Shown here in pieces: positions 1 through 5,957 of a DNA stretch of 8,831 bases (the first letter of the stretch is position 1; each line of letters starts with the position of its first letter). The DNA lies in NCBI GenBank assembly GCA_027067895.1, contig JAMOUY010000204.1, positions 1 to 8,831 of the forward strand, in the 5' to 3' direction. The notes under the pieces were generated by a model. That model saw nothing but the letters and a program-made list of their open reading frames with translations, was not told where the DNA came from and did no database searches. The position numbers and the translations under genes are program-made. This DNA is from Acidobacteriota bacterium (GTDB lineage: Bacteria > Acidobacteriota > Holophagae > Thermotomaculales > Thermotomaculaceae).

Positions 1-597
1 GAATTAGGCTACGAGCCTGCATGGGATTTGGAGATGTGCCCTTCTGTTTTTACCGGAATTCCGGACGAAGGCGAGGCGCATACAGGCCCCACCGATAAAG
101 TAATTGAGAGGGGACATGTTTTAAACATGGATTTCGGCTTGAAGATAAACGATTACTGTTCGGATTTGCAGAGAACTTGGTATGTTTTAAGAGAGGGAGA
201 AGCCGAAGCGCCGCAAGAGGTAATAAAAGGCTTTGAGGCTGTTAGGGACGCCATTATTGAAAGCGCAAAGGCGATACGTCCCGGAATGGAAGGCAGGGAA
301 ATTGATGCAATTGCAAGAAACCTTATTCTTGAAAGAGGATTTGACGAATATCCCCACGCTTTGGGACATCAGGTGGGAAGAGCTGCTCACGACGGAGGAG
401 GGCTTTTGGCCCCGGAATGGGACAGATACGGCGATTTGCCTTACAAAAAAATTGAAGAAAATCAGGTTTACACGTTGGAGCCGAGGGTAAGGATTGACGG
501 ATACGGCGTTGCCACAATTGAGGAAATTATAGTGGTAACAAAAGACGGAGGCAAATTTCTCTCAAACCTGCAAAATGAAATATGGCTTGTAAAATAG
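1..597 (+). CDS. M24 family metallopeptidase (Xaa-Pro aminopeptidase-like), 5'-truncated
   Basis: The reading frame is open from base 1, so the start lies outside the window; 198 residues remain and they cover most of the pita-bread catalytic domain. Counting from the first visible codon, the M24 dinuclear-metal ligands are all present: D44 (in NMDFG), D55 (in CSDLQRT), H123 (in HALGHQVG), E160 (in TLEPR) and E174 (in ATIEE). The substrate-side histidines H27 (EAHTGP) and H130 (AAHD) are also present. This pattern is typical of active cytoplasmic aminopeptidase P/prolidase-type enzymes, which cleave peptides at Xaa-Pro bonds using two divalent metals. It is unlike a methionine aminopeptidase in having the long insert between the SDxxRT motif and the GH motif. 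Exact substrate specificity (aminopeptidase P, prolidase or another M24B member) cannot be told from this fragment. The next gene begins 31 bp downstream and seems to have its own promoter, so the two are probably separate units. Confidence 0.9.
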   Translation, partial: ELGYEPAWDLEMCPSVFTGIPDEGEAHTGPTDKVIERGHVLNMDFGLKINDYCSDLQRTWYVLREGEAEAPQEVIKGFEAVRDAIIESAKAIRPGMEGREIDAIARNLILERGFDEYPHALGHQVGRAAHDGGGLLAPEWDRYGDLPYKKIEENQVYTLEPRVRIDGYGVATIEEIIVVTKDGGKFLSNLQNEIWLVK

Positions 598-610
598 ATT
601 GATTTTGTTG

Positions 611-619
611 TGATACAAT
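611..619 (+). promoter_or_regulatory. Extended -10 promoter element, possibly giving a leaderless mRNA
   Basis: TGATACAAT matches an extended -10 (TGn plus TACAAT). No convincing -35 box sits at 16-18 bp spacing; TTGTAA at 587-592 is 21 bp away. A start site about 7 nt beyond the box would fall near 626, only about 3 nt before the ATG at 629. That agrees with the absence of any Shine-Dalgarno sequence in front of that gene. This is a sequence match only. Confidence 0.4.
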
Positions 620-628
620 AAAACCAAC

Positions 629-1279
629 ATGGAGTTTAAAAGGGAATGTAAATACTGCGGGACAATTGTTGAAATTGATAAATTTGAAAGGGATACCGAT
701 TATCTGTGTCCGGTATGCAAAAGCCTTGTTTACAGAATGGGGCAACCTTTCAGGTATGTTTTGTTTCTTTCTTTGACAAGTTTGATTCTTTTTTTGTGGA
801 TGTTAAATCTTCCGCTTCTGTCTGTGAAAATTTTAGGTATTGAAAGAACAACGTCTTTTGTTGCAAGCCTCGGACATTTAATTGCAACCGGTAAGTTTTT
901 AACTGCGTTTATATTGGGGTTAAGCGTAATTATAATTCCCTACACAATGCTTGTTATCAGAATAGCGGTAATAATTGCGGTAAAATTTAAGGCTATTTCG
1001 CCTTATGTATATCGTTTGTTGTCTCTTTACAAACTTATTGCCGAATGGAATATGACCGAGGTTTATCTTGTGGGAATATTTGTTGCTATCATTAAGTTGA
1101 GGTCTATTGCCGATATTACAGTTGGTCTGGGCACACTTGTTTTTATTCTCTTTTTAACTACATTTTATGTTAGCGTCCAGTGGTTTAACCCGGATGACGT
1201 GAAAATTTTCTGCGATAATTACAGTTGCGAAAAAATTAACGAATTAATGTGTTTTGAGGGAAATTTCAATGAATCTTAG
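629..1279 (+). CDS. PqiA-domain membrane protein with zinc ribbon (N-terminal LetA/YebS-like half)
   Basis: This 216-residue inner-membrane protein has an N-terminal zinc ribbon, with C7-x2-C10 and C27-x2-C30. Four hydrophobic segments follow at roughly 42-62, 92-116, 140-157 and 164-184. The NLPLLSVKILG stretch after the first segment and the EWNMTEVYLVGIFVAIIKL block (about 139-157) match the PqiA family signature, which is usually a W-S-M-x-(D/E)-V-(F/Y) helix. E. coli PqiA and LetA contain two such modules in one chain of about 420 residues; here this gene holds only the first. The tail after the last helix carries C195, C200 and C208, possibly a remnant of the second zinc ribbon. The ATG at 629 is the only possible start: an in-frame TGA lies at 611-613 and no other start codon intervenes. 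There is no ribosome-binding site. The inferred role is the inner-membrane base of the MCE lipid conduit encoded downstream. Confidence 0.88.
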   Translation: MEFKRECKYCGTIVEIDKFERDTDYLCPVCKSLVYRMGQPFRYVLFLSLTSLILFLWMLNLPLLSVKILGIERTTSFVASLGHLIATGKFLTAFILGLSVIIIPYTMLVIRIAVIIAVKFKAISPYVYRLLSLYKLIAEWNMTEVYLVGIFVAIIKLRSIADITVGLGTLVFILFLTTFYVSVQWFNPDDVKIFCDNYSCEKINELMCFEGNFNES

Positions 1280-1769
1280 TGAGGAAAAAAAGAAAAAAAT
1301 TGTTTTCAAATCTTGGGCATACACCATTACTGCATTGATTTTTTTCTTTCCTGCAAATTTTCTTCCCATGATGGTTACGGGAGAAATGGGAAAGGCCGAG
1401 GAAAACACCATATTTTCCGGTGTTGTTTACTTTTTTGTTCACGGGGATTACTTTGTGGCAAGCGTTATCTTTATTGCAAGCATACTTATTCCTATTGTTA
1501 AAATTGTCGGTATTGTTTTTCTTCTTCTCATCTATCATTTTAAGGTTGAGGAAAAAAGGCTTCTTGGGATAAACATTTATCACATTCTTCATTTTATCGG
1601 CAAATGGTCTATGCTTGACGTATTTGTCGTTGCTTTAATGAGTTCCCTTGTGCAGTTCGGTTTTGTGGCTTTTGCAAAGCCGGGGCCTGCAATAATTCCC
1701 TTTGCTTTGGTCGTTATTTTTACCATTCTTGCCACTAAAAACTTTGATACTAAACTTTTTTGGAGTTAA
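1269..1769 (+). CDS. PqiA-domain membrane protein without zinc ribbon (C-terminal LetA/YebS-like half)
   Basis: This 166-residue inner-membrane protein is the second PqiA module. Hydrophobic segments lie at about 16-36, 62-89, 113-132 and 139-156. Family hallmarks are PANFLPMM in the first helix, GKWSMLDVFVVALM at 111-124 and the ending NFDTKLFW, which matches the S/NFDxRLxW end of PqiA modules. It has no cysteine, so the zinc ribbon that normally precedes the second module is missing. I chose the ATG at 1269 over the TTG at 1254 because GAGGG (1256-1260) stands 8 nt upstream of the ATG and would lie inside the longer version. The gene overlaps the preceding PqiA gene by 11 bp and ends 2 bp before the MCE gene. 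This implies coupled translation and a stoichiometric complex. It probably pairs with the upstream protein to rebuild a LetA-like transporter base. Confidence 0.87.
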   Translation: MNLSEEKKKKIVFKSWAYTITALIFFFPANFLPMMVTGEMGKAEENTIFSGVVYFFVHGDYFVASVIFIASILIPIVKIVGIVFLLLIYHFKVEEKRLLGINIYHILHFIGKWSMLDVFVVALMSSLVQFGFVAFAKPGPAIIPFALVVIFTILATKNFDTKLFWS

Positions 1770-1771
1770 AT

Positions 1772-4372
1772 ATGAAATCAGTCATTGTAAAAAGGTCAAC
1801 AATTTACCTTGTTTGGGTAATTCCCATTATCGCAATAATAGTTTCAGGCATTATGCTTTTCAACGAATACGCCAAAATGGGCGAAACCGTTGTAATTATT
1901 TTTAAAGACGCCCAAGGGTTTAAGCAGGACGAAACCCCGATAAAATACAAAGGAATTCATATAGGAATGGTAAAAGATATTGAGGTTGACCCGAAAGACT
2001 TGAACAAATTTGTCATAACCGCAAAGATTAAAAAAAGTTTTTCAAAATATCTGACCGAAGGTGCGAGGTTTTGGAAGGTTAGTCCCAAACTTAAACCGAC
2101 CGAATTTACAGGTTTGTCAACGCTTTTTTCCGGAACTTACATAGAATTTTCCCCCGCAACCAATGACCCGGAAAAACTTTCAAAATTAAAGAAAAAAAGA
2201 AAATTCAACGGTTTTCAGGAAGAACCTAAAACAAACGTAACCTATTTCAAACTTATAAGCGAAGACGGCTCTTTAATTGAAGGCGCGCCTGTTTTGTTTA
2301 AAAACTTTCTTGTGGGAAACATTACCAAAAGAAGTTTAAAGGGGAAAAAGGTTGAATACGTTATTTCAATAGACAACAGATTTGCAAACCTTGTAAAAGT
2401 TAATTCAAATTTTTGGAAAATTTCCCCTGTTGACATAAAGGCTTCATTTCCCGATTTTCAGTTAAAAGTTAACAATACGCTAAACTTTTTTTTCGGCGGA
2501 ATTCAGTTTGATTCCCCCGACAATTCCCCGTCGGTTTGCAGTTTGAATAAAAACTCAAAAGAATTTCAGGTTTGCAACGGAAAGGGGTTTTACCTTTTTC
2601 CTTCAAAAAGCGATACCGAGTTTTCCTTGAAAACGATAAAACTTGTTCTGAAAAACGCACATAAAATTCAATCCTCATTGAAAATTGTCTATTACAAAGG
2701 CGAAGTTGCGGGAAAAGTTGTCAATGCCGAGTATGATGTTGAAACTGATACAAAATATCTCTATGTCAGAATGAAAAAGAAGTATTCCGAATTCCTTGCT
2801 TACAAATGCCTGTTTTGGATACAGAAACCGTCTCTTGAAAATCTGAACATTCCCTCAATAATCAAAGGCACACATATAGAATTTGCGTTTTACAATGAAA
2901 AATCCGAGCCAAAAGACACCTATATCCTTCACCATTCAAAACCTTTTGGAAAAGTTGTAAGAATAAAACTGAAATCGGAGCATTCCGCAGGGCTGAGCGC
3001 GGGAGACTATATTTTTTACGGAAAAACAATTATCGGGGAAATAACTTCCGTTTCTTTAAAAGAAAATTCCGAATACTATTCGGCTGTTTTATATTCGGAA
3101 TACGCTTCCCTTCTTAAAGGAAAACCGGTTTTCTACAAAAAAAGCGGTTTTGAAGGCTCGCTTTCTTCCGAGGGTTTAACCTTAAAGGTTTCCCCGTTGA
3201 AACAGTTGCTACTCGGCGGCGTCGGGCTTTTGAAGTGCGAGTGTAAAAATTCATTGGAAAAAAATACCTATCCTTTGTTTAAAAGCAGAAGAGACGCGGA
3301 AAGGTATATTTACCTTAACAAAGACGGAGCGAAATTTATTCTTTATGCCGAAACCCTGAAAGGCATTTACGAAGGAATGGGAATTTATTACAACGGAATG
3401 AAAATCGGCAAGGTTTACAGGGTGGATTTTGACCGAGAAAAAAATATTTTCAAACTTTACTCTTTTGTTGAAAAAAGATTCAAGCCTCTTTTAAACCAAA
3501 ATTCGCTTTTTTACAAAGCGTCGGGAATTGACGTCAAAATAGGCCTTGACGCGGTTGAGGTAAAAACCGAAAACCTTATTTCTCTGTTAAAAGGCGCAAT
3601 AATCCTTAAAACCGGCAAAAAATCGTCTTCGTCTAATCCGTTAAAAGAGTATAAACTTCTTTCGGAAAGCGAATTTCAGGCAAAGAATTTTGTCAAAGCG
3701 GTTCTTATAAGCGACTATGCGTATGGTTTGAAAAAATCAAGTCAGGTAAGGTATCGCGGCGTTATTGTCGGAAAAGTAAGCGGATTGGATATAGAAAACG
3801 AAAAAGTGAAAATCCATCTTTTGATAGACAAAAAATACTCTTATCTTTTGACCTCTTCCACCAAATTTTACATTGAAAAAGAAAAATTTTCGGCTGGGGA
3901 AATCAAAAACGCCTCTGCCTCAATTTTCGGTTCTTTCATAAAAATTGCCTACTTTCCTTCCGATAAGAAAAAGTCGGAATTTGTGGTTGCGGGAGTCAAT
4001 CCTTCCGACACAGTTTACCTAAAAGGTCTTAGGATAATTTTATTAACTGACGATGCGGAAACCTTGCAAAAAGGAAGCCCCATAGTTTTCAAAGGAGTTG
4101 AAATCGGGCAGATAGAATCAATTTCTCTTTCGGAAGAAAAGAGGGTGAAAATAGTCTGCTTTATAAAAGAAAAGTTTAGGGACTTAATTACCGAAAACAG
4201 TGTTTTTGAGAAGATTAAGCCTTTAAGTTTTAAAGTGGGATTTGTTTACGCAAAAATGGATTTTAAATCCTTGTCGGCCATGGTTAAAGGCGGGATTTCC
4301 CTTGTCAGTGTTGGCAAAGGAAAAGGCGTAAACGATTTTTACACCTTTGAATTAAAAGAAGAAAAAAAGTAA
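1772..4372 (+). CDS. letB: Seven-MCE-domain protein (LetB/YebT-like lipid-transport tunnel)
   Basis: This 866-residue protein has one N-terminal membrane anchor (about 11-31) and a large periplasmic part. Seven MCE modules can be counted, at about 37-128, 155-248, 285-375, 395-490, 520-613, 640-728 and 752-847. Each begins with a beta motif of the form (Y/F)-(K/Y/R)-G-x3-G-x-(V/I), for example IKYKGIHIGMV at 57-67 and IVFKGVEIGQI at 771-781; module 2 has N for the first G. Each ends in a hydrophobic loop such as LSTLFSGTYIEF (115-126) or LNFFFGGIQF (237-246). Length and module number match E. coli LetB (877 residues, seven stacked hexameric MCE rings spanning the periplasm); PqiB has three modules. 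GGAG at 1762-1765 lies 6 nt before the ATG at 1772, favouring this start over the TTG at 1760. Family knowledge gives a role in moving phospholipids or other hydrophobic molecules between the membranes. Cysteines at 256/268 and 489/491 could form disulfides in the periplasm. The cargo is unknown. Confidence 0.92.
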   Translation: MKSVIVKRSTIYLVWVIPIIAIIVSGIMLFNEYAKMGETVVIIFKDAQGFKQDETPIKYKGIHIGMVKDIEVDPKDLNKFVITAKIKKSFSKYLTEGARFWKVSPKLKPTEFTGLSTLFSGTYIEFSPATNDPEKLSKLKKKRKFNGFQEEPKTNVTYFKLISEDGSLIEGAPVLFKNFLVGNITKRSLKGKKVEYVISIDNRFANLVKVNSNFWKISPVDIKASFPDFQLKVNNTLNFFFGGIQFDSPDNSPSVCSLNKNSKEFQVCNGKGFYLFPSKSDTEFSLKTIKLVLKNAHKIQSSLKIVYYKGEVAGKVVNAEYDVETDTKYLYVRMKKKYSEFLAYKCLFWIQKPSLENLNIPSIIKGTHIEFAFYNEKSEPKDTYILHHSKPFGKVVRIKLKSEHSAGLSAGDYIFYGKTIIGEITSVSLKENSEYYSAVLYSEYASLLKGKPVFYKKSGFEGSLSSEGLTLKVSPLKQLLLGGVGLLKCECKNSLEKNTYPLFKSRRDAERYIYLNKDGAKFILYAETLKGIYEGMGIYYNGMKIGKVYRVDFDREKNIFKLYSFVEKRFKPLLNQNSLFYKASGIDVKIGLDAVEVKTENLISLLKGAIILKTGKKSSSSNPLKEYKLLSESEFQAKNFVKAVLISDYAYGLKKSSQVRYRGVIVGKVSGLDIENEKVKIHLLIDKKYSYLLTSSTKFYIEKEKFSAGEIKNASASIFGSFIKIAYFPSDKKKSEFVVAGVNPSDTVYLKGLRIILLTDDAETLQKGSPIVFKGVEIGQIESISLSEEKRVKIVCFIKEKFRDLITENSVFEKIKPLSFKVGFVYAKMDFKSLSAMVKGGISLVSVGKGKGVNDFYTFELKEEKK

Positions 4373-4391
4373 AAACAAAAGGATTTTTTTC
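4361..4391 (+). terminator. Weak AT-only hairpin at the end of the MCE gene
   Basis: GAAAAAAA at 4361-4368 can pair with TTTTTTTC at 4384-4391 across a 15-nt loop, and the stop codon lies inside the loop. The stem has a single GC pair and no separate U-tract, so it is at best a poor intrinsic terminator. No other strong hairpin was seen before the next gene. Confidence 0.2.
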
Positions 4392-4421
4392 ATTTATAAA
4401 CGGACTTTTCAGTCATTAAAA

Positions 4422-4453
4422 TTGTTTTAAATTAAGTGCAAATGGTGTATAGT
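4422..4453 (+). promoter_or_regulatory. Possible promoter for the lipoprotein gene
   Basis: TATAGT at 4448-4453 is a five-of-six match to a -10 box. The best -35-like sequence is TTGTTT at 4422-4427, at a long 20-bp spacing. The 114-bp gap after the MCE gene leaves room for an independent promoter. The match is suggestive only. Confidence 0.3.
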
Positions 4454-4486
4454 TAAATACGAGGATGTATCTTAAAAGGAGGCTAT

Positions 4487-5140
4487 ATGAAAAGATTTTT
4501 TTATCTTTTGTTTGTGTTAACCCTTTCCGTAATGATTATTTCGTGCGGCGGAAAAAAAGAGGCTAAAAAGCAGGAAGAGCAGAAGCCTCAGGTTAGTCAG
4601 GAAGAAATAGCAAAGAAGGTTCAGGCTTTGCAAGATTTAAAATCTCAGTTTGAAAATCTGCAAACCAAAAAAGAAAAAGACGAACTTGTTCAGAAAATCT
4701 ATAACGAAGCAAGGCAACTTCTTGCTATTGACCCGAACAACGCGGTTGCCAACAAGGTGATGGATTTTGTTCAACTTTACTATGCCGAAGGCTGGATTGA
4801 AAGAGGCAAGTATTCAAAGGCTAAGGAAATTGTGGAAAATGTTCTTCAATTCTCTCCCGACAACGAAGACGCAAAAAAACTGCTTGAAAAAATTAAGGAT
4901 TGGGAATTTTTAACTCATGATGAATTTAAAAAAATCAAGAAAAATATGACAATGGAAGAAGTTCAGGCTCTTGTCGGCTATCCTTTGGAAAAAACGGTTA
5001 AAAAAGACAAATACGGCAGAACAATTCATTTGTGGATTTACAGAGAGCCCGAATTAAAGCAGAAAGTTGTTTTATACTTTACCGATAACGGCGTTTTATA
5101 TGCAACCTATTGGCCGAAAGACAAAGGCGGCAAAAAATAA
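4487..5140 (+). CDS. Lipoprotein with TPR-like region and BamE/SmpA-like C-terminal domain
   Basis: This 217-residue protein starts with a lipoprotein signal peptide (basic MKR, hydrophobic core, lipobox IISC with C20 as the predicted acylated residue). A charged linker rich in K, E and Q follows (about 23-75). Residues about 76-140 look like helical TPR repeats, with pieces such as LLAIDPNNAVANK and YSKAKEIVENVLQFSPDN. Residues about 141-212 resemble the BamE/SmpA/OmlA fold: KKNMTMEEVQALVGYP, then HLWIYRE, then VVLYFTDNGVL. In BamE-type folds, the 'M(T/S)xxEVxxLxGxP' helix and the W-x-Y strand are characteristic. It probably acts as a scaffold at the periplasmic face of the outer membrane; no enzymatic residues are seen. 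AGGAGG at 4477-4482 supports the ATG. It lies between the MCE transport genes and the TonB operon, and could serve either. A PqiC-like partner role is speculation. Confidence 0.8.
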   Translation: MKRFFYLLFVLTLSVMIISCGGKKEAKKQEEQKPQVSQEEIAKKVQALQDLKSQFENLQTKKEKDELVQKIYNEARQLLAIDPNNAVANKVMDFVQLYYAEGWIERGKYSKAKEIVENVLQFSPDNEDAKKLLEKIKDWEFLTHDEFKKIKKNMTMEEVQALVGYPLEKTVKKDKYGRTIHLWIYREPELKQKVVLYFTDNGVLYATYWPKDKGGKK

Positions 5141-5152
5141 GAATGAAAACGG

Positions 5153-5199
5153 TTGACATACAAGATATTGACTTGAATTTAGGCGTCTATTGTGATAAA
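5153..5199 (+). promoter_or_regulatory. Promoter-like region upstream of exbB
   Basis: Two TTGAC boxes, TTGACA at 5153-5158 and TTGACT at 5168-5173, lie 15 bp apart. TGTGATAAA at 5191-5199 looks like an extended -10 (TGn plus GATAAA) and is 15 bp from an overlapping TTGAAT at 5173-5178. No pair gives an ideal 17-bp arrangement. A promoter here would start transcription near 5206 and leave a leader of about 100 nt before exbB. Confidence 0.35.
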
Positions 5200-5208
5200 A
5201 ATTTTTAT
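5195..5208. promoter_or_regulatory. Perfect 14-bp AT palindrome, possible operator
   Basis: ATAAAAATTTTTAT is perfectly self-complementary and overlaps the candidate -10 and start site in front of exbB, where a repressor site would be expected. TonB-system operons are often iron-regulated through Fur, but the match to a classical Fur box is poor. Pure AT palindromes also arise by chance in DNA of this composition. Confidence 0.25.
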
Positions 5209-5225
5209 GTTTGAATAAACGATTT

Positions 5226-5270
5226 AAAGGAGGTGATTGCTTTAACCTTAATGCGTTTAATGAAAGCAGT
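5226..5270 (+). promoter_or_regulatory. Leader element before exbB: orphan strong SD followed by a hairpin
   Basis: AAAGGAGGTGAT (5226-5237) is complementary to the conserved 3' end of 16S rRNA over about 12 nt, yet no well-spaced gene follows it. It runs into a hairpin: ATTGCTTT (5236-5243) pairs with AAAGCAGT (5263-5270), with one G-U. An inner stem TTAA (5248-5251)/TTAA (5257-5260) closes a loop of about 5 nt. The real exbB ribosome site (AGGAGG, 5303-5308) lies about 70 nt further on. The element may be a translational standby or control site, or the start of a tiny leader ORF. Function is unproven. Confidence 0.3.
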
Positions 5271-5314
5271 GTAAGTTAGCCATGATTTTTTAAAAAAATT
5301 TTAGGAGGTTAAAA

Positions 5315-5944
5315 GTGGGTGCATTTACAAGCGGATTAATGGAATATATGGATAAGGGCGGTCCTATTATGTACGTTCTTGCTCTCTTTTCCATAATGGC
5401 ACTTGTCGTTATTATTTACAAAGGGTTTATTCTTTATAAAGCAAGAATAAACACATCCGAATTCCTTGGTAAATTAAAGGCTATTTTGAGAAAGAAAAAC
5501 ATTAAAGCGGCTATTGACCTTTGCGAAGAATACAGAAGCCCTATCGCTTCTATTCTTAAAGCGGGTTTGTTGAAATTCGGAAGACCTCAGGAAGAGATTG
5601 AAAAGGCAATGGAAAATGCCGCTATTCACGAAATCGCAAGACTTGAAAAAGGTCTCGGAATTCTTGCTTCCGTTGCAAACCTTGCGCCTATGTTGGGATT
5701 CTTGGGTACTGTTACCGGTATGATTCAGTCTTTTGACGCTATGTCAAAGTTAAACGACCCCGGAAAGGTTGCGGAAGGTATTTCGGAAGCGTTGATTACC
5801 ACTGCCGGCGGTCTTATAGTTGCGGTTCCCGTTTTGATGTTCTACAACTACTACACCTCTTTGATTGCAGGTTTTATTAGAGAAATTGAATCAGCGTCAA
5901 ACGTTTTATTGGAGACATTCGGAGAAATTGAGTCTTTACAATAA
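5315..5944 (+). CDS. exbB: ExbB/TolQ/MotA-family proton channel protein
   Basis: This 209-residue inner-membrane protein has the three-helix plan of ExbB. The first segment is at about 18-41 (IMYVLALFSIMALVVIIY), the second at about 114-138 (ILASVANLAPMLGFLGTVTGM) and the third at about 159-185 (ALITTAGGLIVAVPVLMFY). A cytoplasmic helical domain lies between helices one and two. The APMLGFLGTVTGMI and TTAAGL-type (here TTAGGL) motifs are the family signature. ExbB forms a pentamer around an ExbD dimer and carries protons to energise TonB. The start is GTG, chosen because AGGAGG at 5303-5308 lies 6 nt upstream; the next in-frame ATG at 5339 has no such site. It is the first gene of an exbB-exbD-exbD-tonB operon with gaps of 13, 12 and 17 bp. 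TolQ is the main alternative, but the downstream TonB argues for ExbB. Confidence 0.93.
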   Translation: MGAFTSGLMEYMDKGGPIMYVLALFSIMALVVIIYKGFILYKARINTSEFLGKLKAILRKKNIKAAIDLCEEYRSPIASILKAGLLKFGRPQEEIEKAMENAAIHEIARLEKGLGILASVANLAPMLGFLGTVTGMIQSFDAMSKLNDPGKVAEGISEALITTAGGLIVAVPVLMFYNYYTSLIAGFIREIESASNVLLETFGEIESLQ

Positions 5945-5957
5945 GAAAGGATAAGCA

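Noticed and set aside
187..745. Minus-strand and alternative-frame ORFs over the peptidase gene and the start of the first PqiA gene
   Set aside because: They lie opposite or within well-supported genes, lack ribosome sites and encode unrecognisable proteins.
1254..1268. TTG start 15 bp upstream of the second PqiA gene
   Set aside because: The ribosome site GAGGG would lie inside the coding region; the ATG at 1269 has it at 8-nt spacing.
1760..1771. TTG start 12 bp upstream of the MCE gene
   Set aside because: GGAG at 1762-1765 serves the ATG at 1772; the TTG has no site of its own.
4403..4414. GACTTTTCAGTC, an inverted repeat after the MCE gene
   Set aside because: A 4-bp stem with a 4-nt loop and no U-tract is too weak to call a terminator.
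5195..5208. Reading the AT palindrome as a Fur box
   Set aside because: It lacks the GATAAT/ATTATC core spacing of the consensus; it is kept only as a palindrome of unknown role.
5143..5214. A 23-codon ORF starting at ATG 5143 between the lipoprotein gene and exbB
   Set aside because: It has no ribosome site at proper spacing, covers the promoter-like boxes and the AT palindrome, and its product has no recognisable feature.
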